Assembly: GCA_964410215.1 (NCBI GenBank)
Contig: CAYPHA010000106.1
Coordinates: 1 to 11,988, forward strand
From: CAYPHA01 sp964410215
Lineage (GTDB): Bacteria > Calditrichota > Calditrichia > Calditrichales > CAYPHA01
Reading direction: 5' to 3'
DNA: 11,988 nt
Below, in pieces: positions 6,239-11,988 of the stretch. Each line of letters begins with the position of its first letter. The first letter of the stretch is position 1. Below the pieces are notes generated by a model. The model searched no databases. It was not told the DNA's origin and worked only from the letters and a program-made list of their open reading frames with translations. The position numbers and the translations under genes are program-made.

Positions 6239-8162
6239 ATAGGATGATGATTTCATCACAAAAAATCCAGCTTTTATGGCCGTATCCGGGGTGCCAGCGC
6301 GGACAGGTTTCGATATTTTCAGCAACTATCCGGATAAAACGGGAATTTAATGACAATCCCTCTGCAGTAAAATCCTTGATCTGTTTTATCTGATGTTGCT
6401 TTAATTCACTTGAGAATGATTTTATTTTTTTGAAGTCCGAACCGTCTGAAGAAACAGAGAATTCTATGGTTTCCGGTAAAAAGATCCAGGCGCCCTGGTC
6501 GGACATGAAGCCGATACGGATTTCGGAAACCGTGGTTGGTTTCCCCAGGTCGACCACCACATCGAGGTTTTCGCCTTCGATACCCGCCCAGTGACCGGTT
6601 CTGAAATCTTCCGGGCCCCGGATACCGTCTGTCAGTATGCCAATACCTTTGGTCGAGTAGCCAATCTTTGCCGAATTTTTAAGAATACAAGCTTTTCCGA
6701 CAGCCAGGTGCTCAACCGTGCTGATCTCGGATTTTTCCTCCGGTAATCCCCAGTTTGGTTTGTCCAGGTCGCAAAAATCATCGTAGTAGTCCATCTTTTT
6801 TTTCAACAGGGCCGTAAGGGTTTCTTTTTTTTCTGCATAAACCGGATCTCCAGCCAGGTTTTCCAGTTCCCACGGGTCTGTCTGAAGGTTAAAGAGCTGC
6901 GTGGTCTCTTTTCCCCTGACGTTATACTTAATCAGCTTCCAGTCCTCTTTGGTACGGACTCCCCGGTGCAGTTTGGTATAAGCCAGAAAAAGCGCATCCC
7001 GGTGTTCTTCCGCCGGATTTTCCAGAACATGGTAGAAGCTCTTACTCTCAACGCTTTCCGGGACCGGCGAATCAGCCAGGTTGCAAAGTGTCGGGAAAAT
7101 GTCATTCAGGTATACCAGTGCATTGCTTGTTTCGCCTGCCGGGATTCCCGGACCGCTGATGATCAGCGGTATACGGACACTATGATCATAAAGGCTTTGT
7201 TTCCCCATTAAACCATGCTGTCCGACGGCCAGGCCATTATCGCCGGCAAAAATAATGATAGTGTTTTCATACTGACCGGTTTTTTCCAGGGTGTCCAGCA
7301 CCCGACCGATATGATAATCCAGGTGGGTAATCATAGCATAATAGTCGGCGATATGTTCCTGCACGATTTCCGGTGTACGCGGAAAAGGCGCCAGGTTTTC
7401 ATCGCGGATATATAATTCCCCGTTATCGAACGGATGGGCCGGCCTGAAATTGGAGGGAACCGTAATGCTCTCCGGCGGATACATGTCACTGAATTCCGCA
7501 GGGGCCATCCGGGGATCATGCGGCGCCGTGTAGGAAATATAAGCCAGAAAAGGGTTATCCTTTTTCTGGTTTTGCAGAAAGCGAATCGCTTCATCCGAGA
7601 ACATTTCACTGGAAAAGGCTTCACCATGATACATATGATCTGGATGATAATCGCCGGAGGGATCAAAATCATAAACAGGCACTTTCAGATGGTCACTCAT
7701 GCCGTCGAACATGATTTTGCCGCCATCGGTGAAGCAGCGGGCATAAGCATCGCGCCCGTTATGCCATTTACCGGTCCCGAAGGTCTGATAACCCCGGTTA
7801 CGAAATAATTCGGGAAACATGACATGGTCATCAGGAATAGCCGCACCCTGGTTAGAAAGGTGAAACAGGGATTTACCGGTCAGCAGCATGGCCCGGCTGG
7901 GCATGCAGACGGCGCCGCTGGTACCACCCATGATATAGGCCCGGGTAAAGGAAAGTCCCTGTCGAACCAGGCGATCCATATTAGGTGTCTTCACTTCCGG
8001 ATTATTGAGGGCGTTTATGGTGTTGAAACTCTGGTCATCCGTAAAGAGAAAGAGGATATTGGGCTGCTTCTTCGGTCCTGTGCAGCCGGCGTTAAACAGG
8101 CCGGGAATAAAAAATGTGGAAGCAGCCAGACCGCTGTTCCTGATAAATGTTCGTCGCTTCAT
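6237..8162 (-). CDS. exported S1-type sulfatase with C-terminal discoidin-like domain
   Basis: This 641-residue enzyme should remove sulfate esters from a glycan. The N-terminus MKRRTFIRNS with a hydrophobic stretch to residue 22 looks like a Tat-type signal; Cys27 in FNAGC could be a lipid anchor, though the lipobox is poor. The formylglycine site CMPSR is at 86-90, with Cys86 the residue to be modified, followed by LLTG. Metal-binding residues are Asp42-Asp43 in FTDDQS and Asp308-Asn309 in AGDNG; further active-site candidates are GKWH (131-134) and PHD (214-216). Residues about 485-641 look like an F5/8 type C (CBM32-like) domain with LTDGIRGPEDF, LDVVVDLG and SWIFCDEI. The start at 8162 has AAGGAA 7 nt upstream; an in-frame ATG 29 codons earlier has none. 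It is first in an operon with the fucosidase. Cysteine-type sulfatases need a maturation enzyme, which is not in this window. The sulfatase subfamily and target sugar cannot be told from the sequence alone. Confidence 0.94.
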   Translation of the reverse strand: MKRRTFIRNSGLAASTFFIPGLFNAGCTGPKKQPNILFLFTDDQSFNTINALNNPEVKTPNMDRLVRQGLSFTRAYIMGGTSGAVCMPSRAMLLTGKSLFHLSNQGAAIPDDHVMFPELFRNRGYQTFGTGKWHNGRDAYARCFTDGGKIMFDGMSDHLKVPVYDFDPSGDYHPDHMYHGEAFSSEMFSDEAIRFLQNQKKDNPFLAYISYTAPHDPRMAPAEFSDMYPPESITVPSNFRPAHPFDNGELYIRDENLAPFPRTPEIVQEHIADYYAMITHLDYHIGRVLDTLEKTGQYENTIIIFAGDNGLAVGQHGLMGKQSLYDHSVRIPLIISGPGIPAGETSNALVYLNDIFPTLCNLADSPVPESVESKSFYHVLENPAEEHRDALFLAYTKLHRGVRTKEDWKLIKYNVRGKETTQLFNLQTDPWELENLAGDPVYAEKKETLTALLKKKMDYYDDFCDLDKPNWGLPEEKSEISTVEHLAVGKACILKNSAKIGYSTKGIGILTDGIRGPEDFRTGHWAGIEGENLDVVVDLGKPTTVSEIRIGFMSDQGAWIFLPETIEFSVSSDGSDFKKIKSFSSELKQHQIKQIKDFTAEGLSLNSRFIRIVAENIETCPRWHPGYGHKSWIFCDEIIIL

Positions 8163-8305
8163 TGAAGGTTCCTTAAGGATGGGGAGTAAATGAAAAAACA
8201 ATGTAGGTATGAACGAATAAACAGTCAAATTTTGCAGCAATGGTTGCATTTTATTTTGAATAGTCGTTTATTTGTCGGAGTCGTTACAGGGAGATTATTA
8301 ATGTC
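8163..8305. promoter_or_regulatory. divergent intergenic region between sulfatase and nth
   Basis: These 143 bases separate two divergent genes, so both promoters should lie here. The region is AT-rich, but I could not assign a convincing promoter pair for either direction. AGGGAG at 8288-8293 is the ribosome-binding site serving nth. Confidence 0.5.
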
Positions 8306-8950
8306 ATGGGAAGGCCGTCGAATAAAGGTGTAAAAAAAATCCTGGAGCTGTTGGAAGAAACCTATGGCGGCACCAAAACCGCACTCGATTATGGTACACC
8401 CTATCAGCTGCTCATTTCCACCATGCTCGCAGCGCAGAGCACGGATGTACAGGTTAATATCGTGACTAAAAAATTGTTTGAAGACCATCCGGAGGCAAAG
8501 GATATTGCTGCACTGACCCCGGACGAGCTGGAACAATACATCAAAACCGTTGGATTGTACCATACAAAGGCTAAGAATGTTATTGCCGCCAGCAAAATTC
8601 TGGCTGAGGAATACGATGGTGATATCCCTCATACCCGTGAAGAACTGATGCGCCTGCCGGGTGTCGGCCGAAAGACCGCCAATGTGGTGCTCAGCATTGC
8701 CAGAGAAATGCCTGCAATTGCCGTGGATACGCACGTGTTCCGCGTCAGCAACCGTATCGGGCTAGCTCAGGCACGGGATGTGCTGAAAACGGAGGAGCAG
8801 CTCATGGAAAACATCCCGGAGGAAAAGTGGTCGCAGGCGCATCACTGGCTGATCTGGCACGGACGGCGGGTATGCCAGGCCCGCAAACCGAGATGCCCGG
8901 AATGTGTTTTAGAAAAGTATTGTGAGTATAGAATAAAAAATAAAAAGTAA
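8306..8950 (+). CDS. nth: endonuclease III (base-excision repair DNA glycosylase/AP lyase)
   Basis: Endonuclease III removes oxidised pyrimidines from DNA and cuts the abasic site by beta-elimination. The 214 residues match the usual family length. The helix-hairpin-helix LPGVGRKTA is at 117-125 with catalytic Lys123, and catalytic Asp141 is in VDTHVFRV. Four cysteines at 190, 197, 200 and 206 give the exact CX6CX2CX5C spacing of the [4Fe-4S] cluster. AGGGAG ends 12 nt before this ATG; an out-of-frame ATG at 8301 sits closer to it, at 7 nt, but opens only a 10-codon frame. The last residues (KNKK) and the stop codon are encoded inside the start of a heptanucleotide repeat, so the extreme C-terminus appears to have been set by that repeat. 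It stands alone on the plus strand, divergent from the sulfatase. Confidence 0.97.
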   Translation: MGRPSNKGVKKILELLEETYGGTKTALDYGTPYQLLISTMLAAQSTDVQVNIVTKKLFEDHPEAKDIAALTPDELEQYIKTVGLYHTKAKNVIAASKILAEEYDGDIPHTREELMRLPGVGRKTANVVLSIAREMPAIAVDTHVFRVSNRIGLAQARDVLKTEEQLMENIPEEKWSQAHHWLIWHGRRVCQARKPRCPECVLEKYCEYRIKNKK

Positions 8951-8991
8951 AAAATAAAAAGTAAAAAATACAAAATACAAAATACAAAATA
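8936..8991. repeat. A-rich heptanucleotide tandem repeat (eight units)
   Basis: Plus-strand units in order are AAAAATA, AAAAGTA, AAAAATA, AAAAGTA, AAAAATA and then CAAAATA three times. The array overlaps the last five codons of nth and continues into the gap. The CAAAATA unit is the complement of the TATTTTG class found in the fucosidase signal-peptide region. Confidence 0.85.
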
Positions 8992-9014
8992 TGAAGATGT
9001 GTAAGATTTGAATT

Positions 9015-9061
9015 AAGAAGTAGGAAGCAGGAAGCAGGAAGTCAGAATTGGATTTTGGATT
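9015..9061. repeat. second and third heptanucleotide repeat families
   Basis: AAGAAGT, AGGAAGC, AGGAAGC and AGGAAGT occupy 9015-9042 as four consecutive 7-nt units. After a 5-nt gap, TTGGATT occurs twice (9048-9054 and 9055-9061). Both have the same unit length as the array at 8936-8991 but different sequence. They end 21 nt before the manA start chosen here. Confidence 0.75.
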
Positions 9062-9069
9062 TAAACGAT

Positions 9070-9074
9070 GGGAG
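9070..9074 (+). promoter_or_regulatory. ribosome-binding site favouring the GTG start of manA
   Basis: GGGAG lies 8 nt before an in-frame GTG at 9083. The alternative ATG at 9068 overlaps this motif and has no purine-rich site upstream other than repeat sequence, so the GTG is preferred. Confidence 0.6.
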
Positions 9075-9082
9075 CGTTTGTA

Positions 9083-10324
9083 GTGAACAAAATAGAACTT
9101 AAGCCATTAGTGATGAAAAACAGTATTCAGGCTTATGCGTGGGGAACAAGGGATGAGGAAGCGTTTATTCCGCAGTTTCTGGGGATGAAAGCGGAGCCGG
9201 GGAAGCCCTATGCCGAGTTGTGGATGGGCGCGCATCCGAAAGCGTCTTCCATGGTTTCATGGCATGGTGGGGAGAAGGCGCTCCATCAGTTGATCGGGGA
9301 ATATCCCGGTGAAATGCTGGGAAACCGGGTCAGCAGTCGATTTGGGAATAAACTTCCGTTCCTGTTCAAGGTGCTTTCCATTGCCGAACCGCTTTCCATA
9401 CAGGCGCATCCCAATAAGGAACAGGCCGTCCAATTGCACGCCCAGGATCCGGTTAACTATCCCGATGACAATCATAAACCGGAGATTGCCATCGCCCTGA
9501 ACCGGCTTTCGGCGCTGATGGGATTCCGTCCGGTCGCTGAAATTGCGGAGGTTCTTGTTCGATATGCATCATTACAGAAAATAATAGATCCGGAGGTATT
9601 CAAGGAGTTACAGGCATCTTCAGAGGAACCTGAATCCACAAAGCGTGAAGTGGTTCGTAAGGTTTTTACACAGATAATGCACCGGGCTGAACAGGACCCG
9701 GTGTTATTCCAGTCGGTTATCGATGACGTTTTTGCCGCCATGCAAAACAACAAAGAGCAATGGGGAAAACGGGAAGAACTTTTCACCTACTGTAATCAAC
9801 GTTATCCCTATGACATCGGTTTACTCTCCGTGCTTCTGTTGAATCTGGTTGAGCTGCAACCCGGACAGGGTGTGTTCATCAATGCCGGTATTCCACACGC
9901 TTATCTGGAAGGAGAAATCATCGAATGTATGGCTAACTCAGATAATGTCGTACGCGCCGGATTGACGCCGAAATTTAAAGATGTGAAAACCCTTACCGAG
10001 ATCCTGACTTATGAAACAGGCTTGCCTGCACTGATTGAGACCGATACACGGTTAGATGAGAGCATTTATGAAACGCCTGCACCAGAGTTCGAAATCCGCC
10101 GGATATCCCTCAAAAAGGAAGAGTCCCATCTATTCGGACAATCCGGCGGGCCTGAAATAGTATTGATTTTAAAAGGCCGTGTGGCTTTTACCTGGCAGTT
10201 CGATGAAAAACACCAAACACAGGCTTTTCATCGAAGTCATTCGATTTTTATACCGGCAATGCTGGGGAAAATAGATGCGATCGCTGTGGAGGAGACCGAG
10301 ATTTTCAGCGTACGGGTTCCCTGA
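9083..10324 (+). CDS. manA: mannose-6-phosphate isomerase, type I (zinc-dependent)
   Basis: The enzyme interconverts mannose-6-phosphate and fructose-6-phosphate in the cytoplasm, linking mannose use with GDP-mannose and GDP-fucose synthesis. Numbered from the GTG (413 residues), the zinc ligands of type I enzymes are all present: Gln107 and His109 in LSIQAHPNKEQ, Glu134 in NHKPEIAIA, and His272 in NAGIPHAYLEGE. The probable catalytic Arg is Arg291 in SDNVVRAGLTPK. The N-terminus KPLVMKNSIQAYAWG is typical. If the ATG at 9068 is used instead, five residues are added. It follows nth after a repeat-filled gap of 132 bp, so co-transcription is possible but unproven. It ends 12 bp from the convergent radical SAM gene, with no clear terminator between them. 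Confidence 0.95.
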   Translation: MNKIELKPLVMKNSIQAYAWGTRDEEAFIPQFLGMKAEPGKPYAELWMGAHPKASSMVSWHGGEKALHQLIGEYPGEMLGNRVSSRFGNKLPFLFKVLSIAEPLSIQAHPNKEQAVQLHAQDPVNYPDDNHKPEIAIALNRLSALMGFRPVAEIAEVLVRYASLQKIIDPEVFKELQASSEEPESTKREVVRKVFTQIMHRAEQDPVLFQSVIDDVFAAMQNNKEQWGKREELFTYCNQRYPYDIGLLSVLLLNLVELQPGQGVFINAGIPHAYLEGEIIECMANSDNVVRAGLTPKFKDVKTLTEILTYETGLPALIETDTRLDESIYETPAPEFEIRRISLKKEESHLFGQSGGPEIVLILKGRVAFTWQFDEKHQTQAFHRSHSIFIPAMLGKIDAIAVEETEIFSVRVP

Positions 10325-10336
10325 AACGCCGCCGCT

Positions 10337-11107
10337 TTATGACCTGTAAAAAGCAATGAACGCGATGCCGGTCCGCTGGCTTCCTTCCTCTGCGATCCGT
10401 TCAAGATCGTCACCAGGGACGACGAAAATACCGTCGTGCGGATAATTTCGCTCAATAGAATATATATGAACTTTGGCCGGGGCAATATCCTTTACAACAG
10501 TGAAATAGACAGATAGTTCCTCCGGTGTCATGTTTGTGGGATTACCGTTAAACAAGGCGGTCTGAACATAAAAGAACGACAGATCCCGCATCCTCCGGAC
10601 GATCTCGTCAAATTCAATACCGGGGGCCGGGTGATTGATGGCATGAAAGGTCGTTTTTGTACCGGCATCCAGTTTGAGGACCGGCAGGTCGATCAGGGAA
10701 ATGCTGTTCAAAACAGCGTCATCACATAATCCGGAGGCATTGGAAAGCAGGGCAAGCTTAAGGGAAGGCCTGTGTTTGTCCAACAGTTCCCTTATTCGTT
10801 CAACAAGCTGCGGGAATTGTGGATAAAGCGTTGGTTCCCCGTTTCCGGAAAAGGTTAGATAATCGAATGCCATGTCACTCTTTAATGCTTTTTCGACTTC
10901 TGAAACAACTGTTTCAAAAGCAGGCAGATCCTGCATAAAAGGGCGGGCATACCGTTTCCATTGACGTGTCCAGCCGTACTGGCAATAGACACAGTTAAAC
11001 GAGCAAAGCTTATATTGTTGCGGCATCAGGTTGATGCCCAGTGATCTCCCGAGCCTGCGGGAATTCACCGGTCCATAGAGGATTGACTTTTGAAGTTCCA
11101 GAAGCAT
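10337..11107 (-). CDS. radical SAM protein, COG0731-like, stand-alone core
   Basis: This 256-residue protein should bind a [4Fe-4S] cluster and S-adenosylmethionine; its substrate is unknown. The cluster motif CX3CX2C is Cys35, Cys39 and Cys42 (CSFNCVYC), preceded by YGPVNSRRLGRSLGIN (11-26), a pattern I associate with COG0731-type Fe-S oxidoreductases distantly related to the wybutosine enzyme TYW1. The glycine-rich FSGNGEPT (86-93) and SNASG (122-126) are expected SAM-contact regions. The only other cysteine is Cys128, so there is no SPASM or second cluster. It lies 56 nt downstream of the CsgG/FlgO-like gene on the same strand and may be co-transcribed. The start has only a weak purine-rich site upstream (GAGAAACGGA). 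Confidence 0.88.
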   Translation of the reverse strand: MLLELQKSILYGPVNSRRLGRSLGINLMPQQYKLCSFNCVYCQYGWTRQWKRYARPFMQDLPAFETVVSEVEKALKSDMAFDYLTFSGNGEPTLYPQFPQLVERIRELLDKHRPSLKLALLSNASGLCDDAVLNSISLIDLPVLKLDAGTKTTFHAINHPAPGIEFDEIVRRMRDLSFFYVQTALFNGNPTNMTPEELSVYFTVVKDIAPAKVHIYSIERNYPHDGIFVVPGDDLERIAEEGSQRTGIAFIAFYRS

Positions 11108-11163
11108 TCGTCCGTTTCTCTGCTTTAGTTTGAAATAGGGTACACGGGCATGGAAACCGGAAT

Positions 11164-11826
11164 TTAATTGCCGGAGCTGCCGGGAGGCCAGGCCGGTGCC
11201 GGGAGATTCGTGCCGTCTTCGTCGCCGTCACCATCACCACCGCCCATGAGCAGGGCGGCTGTACCGCCACCAATCACCACCGCCGCCAAAGTTACCCATA
11301 ACCAGGGAAATCCACCACTTTTTTTCTTCTCTTCCTTTACACCGGCCAGTTTATGGGCGATCGTTTTCATCACGCCCAGCAATCCCGACACATCTCCGGA
11401 ATAATCCTCCTGGATGGCACGCACGATTTTTCCCGTGGTCACATCGAACATGCGCACATCGATGGTCAGCACATTGCCGATCTTACCGACATCGCCGGTG
11501 ACCATCAGGCGTACACCCAGGAGCTTGCCGGCTTCGATGGCGCATTCCGAGCCGACGCAACCGGACTGGGAAAATCCCTGTTCCTCGAGGATGGCGTTCA
11601 TCTGTCCCCGTTCGACGACGGAAAATTTGCCGAGATTGACCAGTTCCGAGCGCAGGCGGTCGGACAAGGTACCGGCTTCATTCTCTGTCACACCGCCCTT
11701 GGTACTCAGGGGCAGGACCGCAATGGTCAGTTTCTGAACATCCTGGGCTTGCAGAGACGCACAGGGCGTAACGAGCGTGTAAAGGAAAAGGCTCAGAGAA
11801 AGTAATAGACAAATGGTGCGTTTCAT
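11164..11826 (-). CDS. CsgG/FlgO-like exported protein with C-terminal transmembrane segment
   Basis: The protein has 220 residues. Residues 1-27 form a signal peptide (cleavage probably after SLQA); the TPC at 20-22 is a poor lipobox. Residues about 33-163 match the CsgG/FlgO/LpoB-type alpha-beta fold: LTIAVLPLS, then SDRLRSELVNLGKFSVVERGQ, AGKLLGVRLMVTGDV and LTIDVRMFDVTTGKIVRA. Two cysteines, Cys90 and Cys95 (GCVGSEC), could form a disulfide. A Lys-rich linker (164-169) leads to a membrane helix at 174-195 and a Gly/Asp-rich then Pro-rich tail. Proteins of this fold act in the cell envelope (curli export, flagella, peptidoglycan synthase activation); which role applies is unknown. The start at 11826 has GGAG 6 nt upstream; an ATG 8 codons earlier has none. 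It lies 43 nt downstream of the secreted-protein gene at the right edge. Confidence 0.82.
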   Translation of the reverse strand: MKRTICLLLSLSLFLYTLVTPCASLQAQDVQKLTIAVLPLSTKGGVTENEAGTLSDRLRSELVNLGKFSVVERGQMNAILEEQGFSQSGCVGSECAIEAGKLLGVRLMVTGDVGKIGNVLTIDVRMFDVTTGKIVRAIQEDYSGDVSGLLGVMKTIAHKLAGVKEEKKKSGGFPWLWVTLAAVVIGGGTAALLMGGGDGDGDEDGTNLPAPAWPPGSSGN

Positions 11827-11869
11827 GTTATCTCCGGGTTTGATAATCATTATTATAATACGCGTTAAC

Positions 11870-11988
11870 TCATTTTACCAGTAAAATTTTACCCAAAGTG
11901 TGAAATGAATTTACCTGTAAACTGTAGAAGTAGATTCCGGAAGACAGTTTTGTACCATCGAATCTGATGCTGTGATATCCGGCCTCAT
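11870..11988 (-). CDS. C-terminal end of a secreted protein with T9SS type A-like sorting domain (partial)
   Basis: Only the last 38 codons are in the window; the gene continues beyond the right edge. The fragment contains GYHSIRFDGTKLSSGIYFY, then an LQV strand, and ends in KILLVK before TGA. The pattern G-x-H-x3-FDG followed by L-S-S-G-I-Y-F-Y and a Lys-Ile/Met-Leu-Leu ending is that of the type A C-terminal domain which directs proteins to type IX secretion, and is also close to FlgD-like Ig domains. What the rest of the protein does cannot be known from here. It is the upstream neighbour of the CsgG/FlgO-like gene. Confidence 0.85.
   Translation of the reverse strand, partial: EAGYHSIRFDGTKLSSGIYFYSLQVNSFHTLGKILLVK

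Noticed and set aside
6163..6325. Overlap of the sulfatase and fucosidase genes
   Set aside because: The overlap arises only if the fucosidase starts at an upstream ATG that has no ribosome-binding site and hides the signal peptide; the supported start is 6226, 10 nt after the sulfatase stop.
8802..8987. 61-codon minus-strand frame rich in Phe and Tyr
   Set aside because: It is the translation of the heptamer array plus antisense nth; it only resembles a signal peptide because the repeat does.
8936..9061. Tandem repeats as a CRISPR array
   Set aside because: The units are 7 nt with no spacers and no cas genes nearby.
10337..11107. The radical SAM protein as the maturase (anSME) of the sulfatase
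   Set aside because: It is too short (256 residues) and lacks the C-terminal cysteines of the two extra clusters found in anaerobic sulfatase-maturating enzymes.

Overview
The window looks like chromosomal DNA of a Gram-negative bacterium of the FCB group (Bacteroidota, Ignavibacteriota, Calditrichota, Marinimicrobia and relatives). The signs are a partial C-terminal sorting domain of the type IX secretion (T9SS) kind at the right edge, exported carbohydrate-active enzymes with a discoidin-like module, a CsgG/FlgO-like periplasmic protein, and ThyX as the visible thymidylate synthase. The exact phylum cannot be read from this window. No tRNA, rRNA, CRISPR array, prophage or complete insertion sequence was found.

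Layout, left to right. 1-898 (minus): thyX, cut off at its 3' end by the window edge. 899-1429: a non-coding gap holding a double-hairpin element. 1430-3958 (minus): exported GH2 beta-galactosidase-like enzyme. 3959-4336: a second gap holding a roughly 207-bp mirror-symmetric element built around the same double-hairpin core. 4337-6226 (minus): exported GH29 alpha-L-fucosidase. 6237-8162 (minus): exported formylglycine sulfatase with a C-terminal discoidin-like domain. 8306-8950 (plus): nth, endonuclease III. 8936-9061: tandem heptanucleotide repeats. 9083-10324 (plus): type I mannose-6-phosphate isomerase. 10337-11107 (minus): small stand-alone radical SAM protein. 11164-11826 (minus): CsgG/FlgO-like protein with a C-terminal membrane segment. 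11870-11988 (minus): C-terminal sorting domain of a secreted protein entering from the right.

The sulfatase, fucosidase and GH2 genes form a catabolic group. The sulfatase is first and its stop codon overlaps the ribosome-binding site of the fucosidase, so those two are very likely co-transcribed and translationally coupled. GH2 follows after 378 bp and may be a separate unit. The set fits removal of sulfate, then fucose, then beta-galactosyl (or similar) residues from a sulfated fucose-containing glycan. No SusC/SusD transporter, sulfatase-maturating enzyme or regulator is present, so the substrate remains open.

The most unusual content is repetitive. (1) Two double-hairpin REP/BIME-like elements bracket the GH2 gene; they differ in sequence but share the same fold. 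The copy at 4043-4249 also has imperfect terminal inverted repeats and a possible 4-bp target duplication, like a small non-autonomous mobile element. (2) A heptanucleotide tandem repeat found after nth also encodes the hydrophobic core of the fucosidase signal peptide.
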